Part shown: positions 47,635 to 57,660 of the stretch, piece by piece | Numbering within the stretch: the first letter of the stretch is position 1 | How the letters are laid out: every line of letters begins with the position of its first letter | Assembly (NCBI RefSeq): GCF_022843985.1 | Contig: NZ_JALHMP010000008.1 | Location: 62,001 to 126,000, forward strand | Length of the DNA: 64,000 nt | DNA from: Phreatobacter sp. | GTDB lineage: Bacteria > Pseudomonadota > Alphaproteobacteria > Rhizobiales > Phreatobacteraceae | Direction: 5' to 3' | Made by a program: the position numbers and the translations under genes | The notes under the pieces: model-generated | Seen by the model: only the letters and a program-made list of their open reading frames with translations | What the model was told of the DNA's origin: nothing | Databases searched by the model: none

Positions 47635-48036
47635 ATGAACAACGGTAGAATATGGTGCGTGGTCAATCCCACTGTCGGATTGCCGCTCTTCCTCGGCAGC
47701 GTCGCGCTGATTTCCTTCACGGTGCACTTCGCCGTGCTGAACAACACGACCTGGGTGGCCGACTTCTTCAAGGGCAAGTCGCGGACGACGGCACGCGCCG
47801 ACACCGCGCCGATTGTTCCGGTCGCCTTGCGTGCCGACGGCAACACCACGGTCGTCCTCAACATCGCTCCGACCGGCAACAGCGATGCCACCCGGCAGGT
47901 CATTGTGACGGTGACGCCGCAAGGGACGGCCAGCGTGGTGGACAGCCCGCCACGCGCAACCGCCAGCGCGACGGAAGGCTCGACCCGTGTGGTGGACAGT
48001 CCACCTGGGCGAATAGCCTTCGCCACACGAGAATGA
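47635..48036 (+). CDS. pucA: light-harvesting 2 (LH2) alpha subunit with long C-terminal extension
   Basis: [48 protein letters not shown] aligns without gaps to classical PucA; His31 conserved; 133 aa total. Confidence 0.95.
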   Translation: MNNGRIWCVVNPTVGLPLFLGSVALISFTVHFAVLNNTTWVADFFKGKSRTTARADTAPIVPVALRADGNTTVVLNIAPTGNSDATRQVIVTVTPQGTASVVDSPPRATASATEGSTRVVDSPPGRIAFATRE

Positions 48037-48289
48037 TGGCGCGCTCTGCCTTGAATGGGCGGTGACGAACAAGGCAGTCGTATGGTCCCGATCCGGACCT
48101 TGGATCCGGCTCTGGGGTCATGCGACTGCTCCCGCCAGACTTCGCGGCGCGGCCGGATCTGGTTGCGCCGGTCTCCTGTCAGGCCCTGCCTTGCCTCGCA
48201 AAGGCGCCCGGCCACCGTGCGATGCGGAACCGAAGGCAGGGCGTTTCGACGGTCCAAGCGGTTCACGACGCGATGAGCGGTGCGAGGCG

Positions 48290-49687
48290 ATGAATTCGAT
48301 CAGCCAGAGAGCGATGAGGGCTTGGGTCGGGCTCGGGCCGCGCTTCCTGCCCTTTGCGGATGCCGCCTCTGCCGGGGTGCCGCTGTCGCGCCTGCTGCGC
48401 CTGTCGCTGGTTCAGGTCTCCGTCGGCATGTCGCTGGTGCTGATGGTCGGCACACTGAACCGCGTCATGATCGTCGAGCTCGGCATCTCAGCCGCCCTTG
48501 TCGCAACCATGATCGCGCTGCCTGTGCTGTTCGCGCCGTTCCGGGTCTTGATCGGCCAGAGTTCAGACACCCATGTGTCGGTGCTCGGCTGGAAGCGGGT
48601 ACCCTTCCTGTTCAACGGCACGATGGTGCAGTTCGGCGGGCTGGCCCTCATGCCCTTCGCGCTGCTCGTGCTGTCGGGCGGCGGTGCGGCCAAGGACTAT
48701 CCGGTCTGGATCGGGCAGGCCGCCGCGGCCCTGTCGTTCCTGCTGGTCGGAGCCGGTGTCCATACCACGCAGACTGTGGCTCTGGCGCTTGCCACCGACC
48801 TGACCCGCGATGACCGCCGGCCAAAGGTGGTCGGGCTCATGTATGTGATGCTGCTGGTCGGAACCATCGCCAGCGCGCTCACCTTCGGCTATTTGCTAGA
48901 GGAGTTCACGCCGGGCCGGCTGATCCAGGTGATCCAGGGCACTGCCGTGGTGACGATCGTGCTGAATGGCATCGCGCTGTGGAAGCAGGAGGGCCTGAAG
49001 CGCATGACGGCCGCCGAACTGGCCGCTCCGCAACCGCGCTTCCGCCACTCGTTTGGACGCTACATGCAGGGCAAGGCGGCGCGACGCCGGCTGGTTGCCG
49101 TCGGCCTGGGCACGATGGCCTTCGGCATGCAGGACGTGCTGCTCGAGCCCTATGGCGGCGAGATTCTCGGGCTCTCGGTCGCCGACACCACCAAGCTGAC
49201 CGCCGCCTTGGCGGGGGGCGGGCTGATCGGCTTCGCCGCGGCCTCGCATGTGCTGAGCCGCGGCGCCGACGCCTTCGCGATTGCGGGGCTCGGCACGCTC
49301 GTCGGCATCCTCGGCTTTGCCGGGGTGATCGCCGCGGCCCCGGCAGGCTCCCCCATGCTCTTTGCCGCGGGCGTCATCGTCATCGGTGCCGGCGGCGGCC
49401 TGTTCGGGCATGGCACTCTGACCGCCGCGATGAACCATGCGCCGGAGGGCCAGGCCGGGCTGGCGCTCGGCGCCTGGGGCGCCATCCAGGCCACCGCGGC
49501 CGGGCTTGGCATCGCCCTCGGTGGCATTCTGCGCGACGTGGCCATGTCGATGGGAGCGCTGGAAGGCCTTGGCGCGGCACGGGGCTATATGATCGTCTAT
49601 GCAACGGAAATCGTTCTGCTCCTCGCAACCTTCGCAGCGATGTCCTCGCTGTTTCGGCGCGCCGGGAACCAGAGCAGCAGAGGCTAG
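48290..49687 (+). CDS. pucC: PucC/LhaA family antenna assembly MFS-type protein
   Basis: LSRLLRLSLVQVSVGMSLVLMVGTLNRVMIVELGISAALVATMIALPVLFAPFRVLIG...LGWKRVPFLFNGTMVQFGGLALMPFALLVL. ATG at 48290; the ORF-track start at 48062 is an extension. Confidence 0.95.
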   Translation: MNSISQRAMRAWVGLGPRFLPFADAASAGVPLSRLLRLSLVQVSVGMSLVLMVGTLNRVMIVELGISAALVATMIALPVLFAPFRVLIGQSSDTHVSVLGWKRVPFLFNGTMVQFGGLALMPFALLVLSGGGAAKDYPVWIGQAAAALSFLLVGAGVHTTQTVALALATDLTRDDRRPKVVGLMYVMLLVGTIASALTFGYLLEEFTPGRLIQVIQGTAVVTIVLNGIALWKQEGLKRMTAAELAAPQPRFRHSFGRYMQGKAARRRLVAVGLGTMAFGMQDVLLEPYGGEILGLSVADTTKLTAALAGGGLIGFAAASHVLSRGADAFAIAGLGTLVGILGFAGVIAAAPAGSPMLFAAGVIVIGAGGGLFGHGTLTAAMNHAPEGQAGLALGAWGAIQATAAGLGIALGGILRDVAMSMGALEGLGAARGYMIVYATEIVLLLATFAAMSSLFRRAGNQSSRG

Positions 49688-49723
49688 CGGCGCGCAGCGG
49701 CCGTGGAACCGGGACATCGGGAC

Positions 49724-50320
49724 ATGACACAGACAATCTGCAAACTTTTCGGCACGCCGAGCCAGGCGACAGAGGCTGCGGACAGGCTCCGAGCCACCGG
49801 CTATCGCCAAGTTTTCGTGTTTCTCGGTGCTCCATCCGGATCCGACGAGACAGAACCCGCAGCCGATCCGGGCGCCGTCAAGGCGATGATGGACGCCTAT
49901 ATCTACAAGCCCCACGCGGAGATCTATGCCCGTCACCTCGCCAAGGGCGCCAGCCTGGTAATGGTCCACGCCTATTGGGGCACCGCGCAGAAGGCGATCC
50001 GTCTGCTCAAGAGCTTCGATCCCCTGCCCGACGCCATCCCGAAACCGCCGATCCCAAGCCGCCTCATCTACAACCCGCGCACGCCGTTCTCGAGCACGTT
50101 CGAACTGCCGCTACTCACCGAGAAGGTGAGATATCCAGCCGAGACCATCTTTGGAACCCCTTCCCTGACCAGACGGCCGCGTCTGGTCACCTCCCGCCTG
50201 TTTCCGATCCTGTCGGGTGGCGCGTCACCGTTCTCCGGCCTGTTCAACCTGCCGCTCCTGACCAAGTCCAAGACCCCGTTTTCGTCGCTGTTCCGGCTGC
50301 CGTTGCTGAAGCGCCGGTAG
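49724..50320 (+). CDS. uncharacterised protein: N-terminal GSP17M/YflT-like domain plus three C-terminal PFSxxFxLPLL repeats
   Basis: ICKLFGTPSQATEAADRLRATGYRQVFVF...GASLVMVHAYWGTAQKAIRLLKSFDP; repeats TPFSSTFELPLLT, SPFSGLFNLPLLT, TPFSSLFRLPLLK. Confidence 0.75.
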   Translation: MTQTICKLFGTPSQATEAADRLRATGYRQVFVFLGAPSGSDETEPAADPGAVKAMMDAYIYKPHAEIYARHLAKGASLVMVHAYWGTAQKAIRLLKSFDPLPDAIPKPPIPSRLIYNPRTPFSSTFELPLLTEKVRYPAETIFGTPSLTRRPRLVTSRLFPILSGGASPFSGLFNLPLLTKSKTPFSSLFRLPLLKRR

Positions 50321-50403
50321 GAAAAGGCGAGCGCGTTGCAGATCCGCCGGTCGCGGCCGGCGGCCATCTCCATTCTTCGGGACCGTGGTCAGGCGCGCCA
50401 GTG

Positions 50404-51535
50404 TCAGTCCACGTCGTCCGTGTCGCCTGCCTTGGTGCCATAGGCGCGCATGGCGAGGGTTGCCTCCATGAAGCCGTCGAGGTCACCGTCGAGAACCTCA
50501 GACGGCACGCCCGAGGTCTTTCCGGTGCGGAGATCCTTCACGAGCTGGTAGGGCTGCAGCACGTAAGAACGGATCTGATGGCCCCAGCCGATATCGGTCT
50601 TGGCGGCGAATTCAGCGGCGGCGGCCTCCTCGCGAATCTTCAGCTCGCGCTCGTAGAGCTTGGCGCGCAGCATCTGCCAGGCCACCGCCCGGTTGGCGTG
50701 CTGAGAGCGTGAGCCTTCCGACACGACCATGACGCCGGTCGGATTGTGGACCAGGCGCACGGCCGATTCGGTCTTGTTGACGTGCTGGCCACCGGCACCG
50801 CCCGAGCGCATCGTGTCGACGCGCACGTCGCTCTCATTGATCTGGATGTCGATCTTGTCGTCCACCACCGGATAGACCGTCGCGGAAGCGAAGGACGTAT
50901 GGCGTCGGGCATTGGAATCGAAGGGCGAGATGCGCACCAGCCGGTGCACGCCAGCTTCCGTCTTCAGCCAGCCATAGGCATTGTGCCCCTTGATCAGCAG
51001 CGTCGTCGATTTGATGCCGGCCTCTTCGCCGGCACTCTCCTCGACCACCTCGACCTTGAAGCCGCGGCGCTCGGCCCAGCGCGTGTACATGCGCATGAGC
51101 ATCAAGGCCCAGTCCTGGCTCTCGGTGCCGCCGGCCCCGGCATGGACCTCCAGATAGGTGTCGTTGCTGTCGGCCTCGCCGGAGAGCAGCGCCTCGAGCT
51201 GCAGGCGCTCGGCGCGCTTGCGAGCCTCGACAAGCGCCCTGGCGGCCTCGTCCAGCGTCGCCGTGTCCCCCTCGTCCTCGGCCATCTCGGCGAGTTCGAG
51301 ATTGTCGGAGAGCTCGCGGCTGATCTCGGTCAGCGCATTCATGCGGCTGTCGAGCGCATTGCGCTCCTGCATGACCTTCTGCGCCTTCTCCGGATCGTTC
51401 CAGAGGTCGTTGGTTTCGGCGAGGGCGTTCAGTTCGGCGAGACGTTTGACCGAGACATCCCAGTCAAAGATGCCTCCTCAGGAGCCCGACAGACTCCTTG
51501 ATGGCCTCGGCGGTGGCGACGATGTCGGCACGCAT
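50404..51535 (-). CDS. prfB: peptide chain release factor 2, with +1 programmed frameshift
   Basis: Upstream frame MRADIVATAEAIKESVGLLRRHL-TGA; shifted frame DWDVSVKRLAELNALAETNDLWNDPEKAQKVMQERN...; GGQHVNK motif. SD AGGAGG at 51473-51478 and CTTTGAC at 51463-51469 (minus strand). Confidence 0.96.
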
Positions 51536-52003
51536 GGGGCACTTCCCTTCAGGGTGGACGAAAAAGAGGGCGCACCCTAGTCACGTGCGCCCCGGTGTCA
51601 ATCGTCGCCGGCCGCGGCAAGGAGCCCGGCGCGCCGATCGGTGCCAGATCGTGAGGTCGAGGCAGAACGGGCAAGGGCGGACCTTGATCGGATTGCGCGG
51701 AGAGGCGACGACGACGGACCCGCAACGCGCTTCACCTATTGCATGGCGGGCGGCAAGGGACGAGTTCTGGCGAGACGGCGCGCCCTCCGCCCTGCCCTGC
51801 CAGTCCTGCATTTTCGGTGGATGACGCCCCACCCTCGCTGTAGCCGGCACCCGTTCGATCTTAGGCTCGATGCCGTCGGCCTTGCAGCCATGCGCGGCGG
51901 CCAAGAGTGTGGCATTCGCAGGTCCCAACGGCACGCCAGGTGTCCCTGCCATGCTGCATGGCCTAGAGTGAGGCGCAACCGTCAGGATGCAGGAGGGACC
52001 GTC

Positions 52004-52678
52004 ATGTCGCGCTACCAGCCGGTGCCACTGACCGACCACGTGGAATGGCCGGCAGACGAGATGCAGGCGCGCGCCGAGACCTTCCTCGCCGACATCCGCC
52101 GGCGGCATACGGTGCGCGACTTCTCCAGCCGTCCCGTCCCGCGCCTCCTTATCGAAACCTGCATCCGCGCTGCCGGCACGGCCCCGAACGGCGCCAACCA
52201 CCAGCCCTGGCATTTCTGCGTCATCGGCGACCCCGCAGTGAAGCGGCGCATCCGCGAGGCCGCCGAGACCGAGGAGCGGGAGTTCTATGCCGGCAAGGCG
52301 GGCGAGGAATGGCTGAAGGCGCTGGGTCCCCTCGGCACCGATCCCGACAAGCCGTTTCTCGAAACGGCGCCCTGGCTCATCGGCGTCTTCGGGGCGCGCC
52401 GCTCGGTCAGCGCCGACGGGGTGCTGCGGAAGAACTATTACGTGCCCGAATCGGTCTCCATCGCGGTCGGCTTCCTCATCGTCGCGCTGCACCAGGCAGG
52501 TCTCGTCAGCCTGACCCATACGCCCGCGCCGATGGGCTTCCTCAACGAGATCTGCGGCCGGCCGGACGAGGAGAAGCCCTACATCCTGATGGTCGTGGGC
52601 TACCCGGCACCGGGCGCCACGATCCCCGCCCATGCGCTGGAGAAGAAGCCGCTGGAGGCGATCGCCAGCTTCCTGTGA
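52004..52678 (+). CDS. nitroreductase family protein
   Basis: [43 protein letters not shown]. Confidence 0.93.
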   Translation: MSRYQPVPLTDHVEWPADEMQARAETFLADIRRRHTVRDFSSRPVPRLLIETCIRAAGTAPNGANHQPWHFCVIGDPAVKRRIREAAETEEREFYAGKAGEEWLKALGPLGTDPDKPFLETAPWLIGVFGARRSVSADGVLRKNYYVPESVSIAVGFLIVALHQAGLVSLTHTPAPMGFLNEICGRPDEEKPYILMVVGYPAPGATIPAHALEKKPLEAIASFL

Positions 52679-52750
52679 GGCAGCAGCGGCGGCAGGCATT
52701 GCACCGCCCCGCGCCCGCGCCAAAGGGGCGAGCGACCGTCCCGACAAAAG

Positions 52751-52772
52751 AAGGCGGCCCATGGGCCGCCTT
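52751..52772. terminator. bidirectional terminator hairpin
   Basis: Perfect 22-bp palindrome AAGGCGGCCCATGGGCCGCCTT between convergent genes. Confidence 0.7.
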
Positions 52773-52801
52773 CCGGTGCTCGCCCTGATGGCCGGCAGCC
52801 G

Positions 52802-55258
52802 TCAGTACAGCCCGCCTGTGCCTGTGCCGATGGCGCGGTTGCTCTCGTTGGAAGGGCCGCGCCGCGGTCCGCCTGCGGCGGCCGAATCGAAGGGGTTGAT
52901 CAGCTGGTAGCTGTCCGGCGGGGCGGTGCCGGGCTTGAACGCCTCGAGGATGGCGCCGCCCGAGCCCGCGCCAGCCCGCAGGCCGGTGCGCGGGTCGATG
53001 CGGATCAGCTTGATGCCGGTTGGCACGCGGAAAGGTACGGCCGGACGGTCGGCCAGAGCCACGCGCATGAACTCCTGGAAAATCGGCACGGCGAGCGCAC
53101 CGCCGGTAGCATTGCTGCCAAGGGTCCGAGGCGTGTCATAGCCAACATAGACGCCGACCGCGAGATCAGGCGAGAAGCCGACGAACCAGGCGTCCTTGGC
53201 CTCGTTGGTGGTGCCGGTCTTGCCGGCGATCGGTTTGCCGAGGGCCCGCAGGGAGGTGGCGGTGCCGCGCAGCACGGCCCCCTCCATCATCGAGGTCATC
53301 TGATAGGCGGTCATCGGATCGAGGACCTGCTCGCGCCGGTCGACGAGGATCGGCTCGTCCTGGTTCTGCCAGCGCGGCGCCGTGCAGCCCTGACACTGGC
53401 GGTCGTCGTGTCGGAAGATGGTCGACCCGGTGCGGTCCTGGATGCGGTCGATGAGCGTCGGACGGATGCGGCGGCCGCCATTGGCGAACATGGAATAGGC
53501 GGCAGTCATGCGCATGACCGTCGTCTCGCCGGCGCCCAGCGAATAGGACAGGAACGAAGGCATGTCATCATAGACGCCGAAGCGCTTGGCATATTCAGCG
53601 ATGAGCGGCATGCCGACATCGTTGGCGAGGCGCACGGTCATGACGTTGCGCGAGCGCTCGATGCCGAAGCGCAGGGTCTGCGGACCATAGAACTGGCCGG
53701 AATAGTTTTCCGGTCGCCAGACCTCGCCACCATTGCCGGTGGCGAGTTCGAAAGGCGCATCCATCACCACGGTCGAGGGCGTGTAGCCGTTGTCGAGGGC
53801 GGCGGCATAGACGAAGGGCTTGAAGGCAGAGCCCGGCTGGCGGCGCGCCTGGGTGGCGCGGTTGAACTGGCTCTGGTCGAAGGAGAAGCCGCCGACCATG
53901 GCAAGGACGCGGCCCGTGTAGGGGTCCATGGCGACGAGGCCGCCTGAAACCTCCGGCACCTGGCGGAGGCGGAACTGGCCCTCGCGGCCGGCCAGCGGCT
54001 CGACATAGACGACGTCCCCGGCATTGAGGGTGCGGCCGACGGGACGGCGGGTCCAGCGGGCGCCCTCGGCGGTGATCAGGCCGAGATCGCGTGCCGGGCT
54101 GACCTGGCCCGAGGTCTCGCGGCCTGGATGCAGGCCGATACGCGCCGTCTCGCCCTGGGAGTCGATGACGACGGCGAGGCGCCAGCCGATATCGTTGAAA
54201 TTGCGGATCTCGGCGAGCTTGGTCCCCCAGTCGCCGCGCATGTCCTCGATGCGCGTCACCGGGCCCCGCCAGCCGCGCTGTTCGTCGAAGCGGATCAGTC
54301 CGGCCGTCAGTGCCTGGCGGGCGGCCATCTGCAGCTTGGGATCGAGAGTCGTGCGGATCGACAGGCCACCTTCGAGCAGCTTCTTGTCGCCGAACCGGTC
54401 GATCATCTCCCGGCGGACCTCCTCGGCGAAGAAGTCTGCAGCGAATTGCTGCTGCCGCGGCGAGCGCGGATTGACGGTCAGGGGCGTGCGGCGGGCCGCC
54501 TCGCCCTGCTCGGCGGTGATGTGGCCATCCTCGACCATGCGGCTGATGACGTAGTTGCGGCGCTCGACGGCACGGTCGCGGTTGCGGAAGGGGTGGAGCT
54601 GGGTCGGGCTTTTCGGCAGGGCGGCGAGATAGGCCGCCTCCGGCACGGTGAGTTCGTGGACCGACTTGTCAAAATAGACCAGGGCGGCGGCGGCGACGCC
54701 ATAGGCGCCGAAGCCGGGAATGACGAAGCCGAGATAGATCTCGTTGAGGTAGAGTTCGAGGATCTGGTCCTTGGTGAAGGCCGATTCCATGCGCATGGCG
54801 ATCAGCGCCTCGCGCACCTTGCGGTCCACCGTCTGCTCGCCCGACAGCAGGAAGTTCTTCGCCACCTGCTGGGTGATGGTCGAGGCGCCCTGGGGGCGGC
54901 GGTTGGTGCCGCGGTTCTGGAAATTGGTCAGGGCGGCGCGGGCAATGCCCGTCAAGTCGATGCCGTTATGCGAGTAGAAATTCTTGTCCTCAGCCGAGAG
55001 GAAGGCCTGGATGACCATTTTCGGCACGGCCTGAATGGGCAGGTAGAGCCGGCGCTCACGGGCATATTCGGCCATGAGCTGGCCGTCGGCCGCATGGACG
55101 CGGCTCATGATCGGCGGCTCGTAATTGCGCAGCGTGTTGTAGTCGGGAAGCTCCTTCGTCACCTGTGCGACATAGACGGCCACGCCGGCGGCGCCGAGCA
55201 GGAACACGATCGTCCCCAGCCCGAAAGCCCAGCCGAAGAATCGGAGAACCAGCCTCAT
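52802..55258 (-). CDS. mrcA: penicillin-binding protein 1A family
   Basis: Transglycosylase AFLSAEDKNFYSHNGIDLTGIARAAL, QGASTITQQVAKNFLL; transpeptidase RQPGSAFKPFVYAAAL, AGKTGTTNEAKDAWFVGFSPD. Confidence 0.96.
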   Translation of the reverse strand: MRLVLRFFGWAFGLGTIVFLLGAAGVAVYVAQVTKELPDYNTLRNYEPPIMSRVHAADGQLMAEYARERRLYLPIQAVPKMVIQAFLSAEDKNFYSHNGIDLTGIARAALTNFQNRGTNRRPQGASTITQQVAKNFLLSGEQTVDRKVREALIAMRMESAFTKDQILELYLNEIYLGFVIPGFGAYGVAAAALVYFDKSVHELTVPEAAYLAALPKSPTQLHPFRNRDRAVERRNYVISRMVEDGHITAEQGEAARRTPLTVNPRSPRQQQFAADFFAEEVRREMIDRFGDKKLLEGGLSIRTTLDPKLQMAARQALTAGLIRFDEQRGWRGPVTRIEDMRGDWGTKLAEIRNFNDIGWRLAVVIDSQGETARIGLHPGRETSGQVSPARDLGLITAEGARWTRRPVGRTLNAGDVVYVEPLAGREGQFRLRQVPEVSGGLVAMDPYTGRVLAMVGGFSFDQSQFNRATQARRQPGSAFKPFVYAAALDNGYTPSTVVMDAPFELATGNGGEVWRPENYSGQFYGPQTLRFGIERSRNVMTVRLANDVGMPLIAEYAKRFGVYDDMPSFLSYSLGAGETTVMRMTAAYSMFANGGRRIRPTLIDRIQDRTGSTIFRHDDRQCQGCTAPRWQNQDEPILVDRREQVLDPMTAYQMTSMMEGAVLRGTATSLRALGKPIAGKTGTTNEAKDAWFVGFSPDLAVGVYVGYDTPRTLGSNATGGALAVPIFQEFMRVALADRPAVPFRVPTGIKLIRIDPRTGLRAGAGSGGAILEAFKPGTAPPDSYQLINPFDSAAAGGPRRGPSNESNRAIGTGTGGLY

Positions 55259-55492
55259 CCGCTCAAATCGCGCCCTGCGGGCTGCGCCTCTCATCGTCCC
55301 CGAAAAGCCAAAGGTCGCCGGCTGGGGATGCCTTGTTCACACGTGACGCCATTCTAGCACGAAGACTGCGTCCAGCCCATCCGCACGGCCCGGCGCTGAA
55401 CCCCATTCTGGCAGCGGGAAACGCAGGAAAAAGACGGTTGCCCTGCGACTGTGGCGCAGATGTGACCCGCCGATGGCGCGGGGCGGGTCGCC

Positions 55493-56797
55493 TCACCGAC
55501 GTGCCGCCGGGGCCACGGGCGGCCCGTTGCGGGTGGCAAAAAACTGGTCGATGGCCCTGGCCACGGAATCCGCCGTGCGGTCTCGCCAGATCGCCGAGGT
55601 CAGCATCTCCACATCGCGGCGGCTGGTGACGAAGCCGAGTTCGACCAGCACCGAGGGGATGTCATGCGCCCGCAGCACCTGGAAACCGGCGGAGCGCAGC
55701 GGCAGGCGGTGCATGCGGGTCACCTGACGCATCTCGCCGGCGAGCGTGCGGGCGAAATTGGCGGAGTAGATGCGCGTCTCGCGGCGCGTCAGGTCGATGA
55801 GGATGTCGGCGACCTCTGAGGGTTCATCGGAGAGGTCGAGGCCGGCAATGGCGTCGGCCTTGTTCTCGCGCTCGGCGAGACGCTCGGAATCGGCATCGGA
55901 GGCCCGGTCTGAGAGGGTGTAGACGGTGACGCCGCGGGCATTCTCGTTGGCACCGCCGATGGAATCGGCATGGATGGAGATGAAGAGCTGGGCCCGCGCG
56001 TCGCGGGCGAGACGCACCCGCTCGCCCAGGGGAACGAAGATGTCGCGGTCCCGCGTCATCACCACGCGGTAGCGGCCGCCGGCAGCAAGCTTGTCGCGCA
56101 GCACCTTGGCAAAATCGAGGACGATCATCTTCTCCTCGTCGCCGGTGGAGGGGGCGATCGCGCCGGGATCGATACCGCCATGGCCGGGATCGATGACGAC
56201 GACCGGCGGGCCATTCTCCTCCTCGACGCGCGGCGACAGGCGTGGCCCCAGCGTCTCGCGATCGCCACGGCGGGCAATGTTGCTGACAGCACGGTCGGTC
56301 AGCGCGCGGCGGAAGCCATCGGCATCGGTGCGTACGAGGTCGAGATGCAGGCGTGGCGGCCGCCCGTCCTGACCCTCGATGGTGAGCGCCCGCTCGATCG
56401 CGGCAGGGCCTGTCAGCTCGATGACGATGCGCGACTTGCCCGGCGCGAAAAGGCCGAAGCGGAAGGTCTTGACCAGGCCACGACGGTCACCGGTCGGCGG
56501 CGCGATATGGAAATGGACCTCGTCGAGGTCGATGATGACGCGATAGGGATCGGCGAGGGCGAAGGCACGCATCTCGACCGGGCGGGTCAGGTCGAAGGTC
56601 AGGCGGGTGCGCGGGCCGTCGACGGACAGATGGGCCGCCGCGACCACGGCGGGCAGCGCGGTGCGGGCACCGTCGGCTGAAGCGGGAACGGCGCGCCCCG
56701 CGTACGACACGGCCCCCGTCGTCTGGGCATGGACGGAAGGCGCCGCGGCGAGGATCATCGCGGCCAGAACAACCATGATGACGAGGCGAACGACCAT
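55493..56797 (-). CDS. N-acetylmuramoyl-L-alanine amidase (AmiC-like, AMIN + Amidase_3)
   Basis: VVIDPGHGGIDPGAIAPSTGDEEKMIVLDFAKVLRDKL; LFISIHADSI; VLVELGFVTSRRDVEML. Confidence 0.95.
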   Translation of the reverse strand: MVVRLVIMVVLAAMILAAAPSVHAQTTGAVSYAGRAVPASADGARTALPAVVAAAHLSVDGPRTRLTFDLTRPVEMRAFALADPYRVIIDLDEVHFHIAPPTGDRRGLVKTFRFGLFAPGKSRIVIELTGPAAIERALTIEGQDGRPPRLHLDLVRTDADGFRRALTDRAVSNIARRGDRETLGPRLSPRVEEENGPPVVVIDPGHGGIDPGAIAPSTGDEEKMIVLDFAKVLRDKLAAGGRYRVVMTRDRDIFVPLGERVRLARDARAQLFISIHADSIGGANENARGVTVYTLSDRASDADSERLAERENKADAIAGLDLSDEPSEVADILIDLTRRETRIYSANFARTLAGEMRQVTRMHRLPLRSAGFQVLRAHDIPSVLVELGFVTSRRDVEMLTSAIWRDRTADSVARAIDQFFATRNGPPVAPAARR

Positions 56798-56930
56798 GAT
56801 CCCCCGAGAATCGCGGCATGACGGCGAAAGGACCGCCAGCATCGATAGCTGATAGGGCCGGCCCGGTTAACTCCCCGTTAAGCATCGCGGCGGATTCGTC
56901 GGGGCGCCGTTGCGCCCCGGCAACGGCGGC

Positions 56931-57413
56931 TCAGGTGTCGCGGGCGCGGGTCTTCTCGACGAGATCGCGATAGGCTGGCGTGCCGATACCGACCTGGCCC
57001 CAGATCGGCCGCCGGCGTCCGCCGGGCGCGATGAGGTCATATTGCTCGTCGGCGGCCCAGAGGGCCACGATCTGCCGCGGGAACAGATGCCCCTCGGGAT
57101 CGAAAGCGGGAGCGCCGCCGCCCTCCGCAGCCGCGATGGCCCGGAAAAGATCGGCCGCCGGCGTGTCGGCACAGTCGAGGCCGGCCAGCGTCACGCGGTG
57201 GATCTCGGGCAGCGGGGCGACGCCGATGAAGCGGACGCGGCCGCCGGAATCATAGTCAACCTGCACCGATTCTTCGGCAAAGGCGTCCGATTCGGCATGG
57301 GTCGGCCCGGCGGCCAGGCCGGTCGCCGCCGCGGCCGCCCGCAGGGCCTGGCGCGTCGCGCCGAGCTTGAGCGGCCCCAATCCATCGTGGGGCACGAATT
57401 GCAGCCTGATCAT
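56931..57413 (-). CDS. hypothetical protein
   Basis: 160 aa with a coherent codon frame; MIRLQFVPHDGLGPLKLGATRQALRAAAAATGL. Confidence 0.65.
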   Translation of the reverse strand: MIRLQFVPHDGLGPLKLGATRQALRAAAAATGLAAGPTHAESDAFAEESVQVDYDSGGRVRFIGVAPLPEIHRVTLAGLDCADTPAADLFRAIAAAEGGGAPAFDPEGHLFPRQIVALWAADEQYDLIAPGGRRRPIWGQVGIGTPAYRDLVEKTRARDT

Positions 57414-57660
57414 ATCGGACCCCGTCGATGGTTCGCGCGCCCCGCTGACGCGGCCCTGCGGCAGCGCTGTGACCTTCCCCTTAGCGGCATGGCCGTCCCG
57501 GGGATCACGACCCGCAGCAAGTGTGGGAATTGGGCAACAGACAAGACCTGTCGGAGCGCCAAATCCAGTGTTTCCATGGCTTTGTGATTGCGGCTTTTTC
57601 GCGAACAGGTCACCTCTAGTCCCCGTGTTTAACCACGATTCACCGCAGGGCAACGCCGAA

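Noticed and set aside
48062-48289. N-terminal extension of PucC suggested by the ORF track
   Set aside because: Arg/Ala-rich low-complexity sequence; PucC homology begins at the ATG at 48290.
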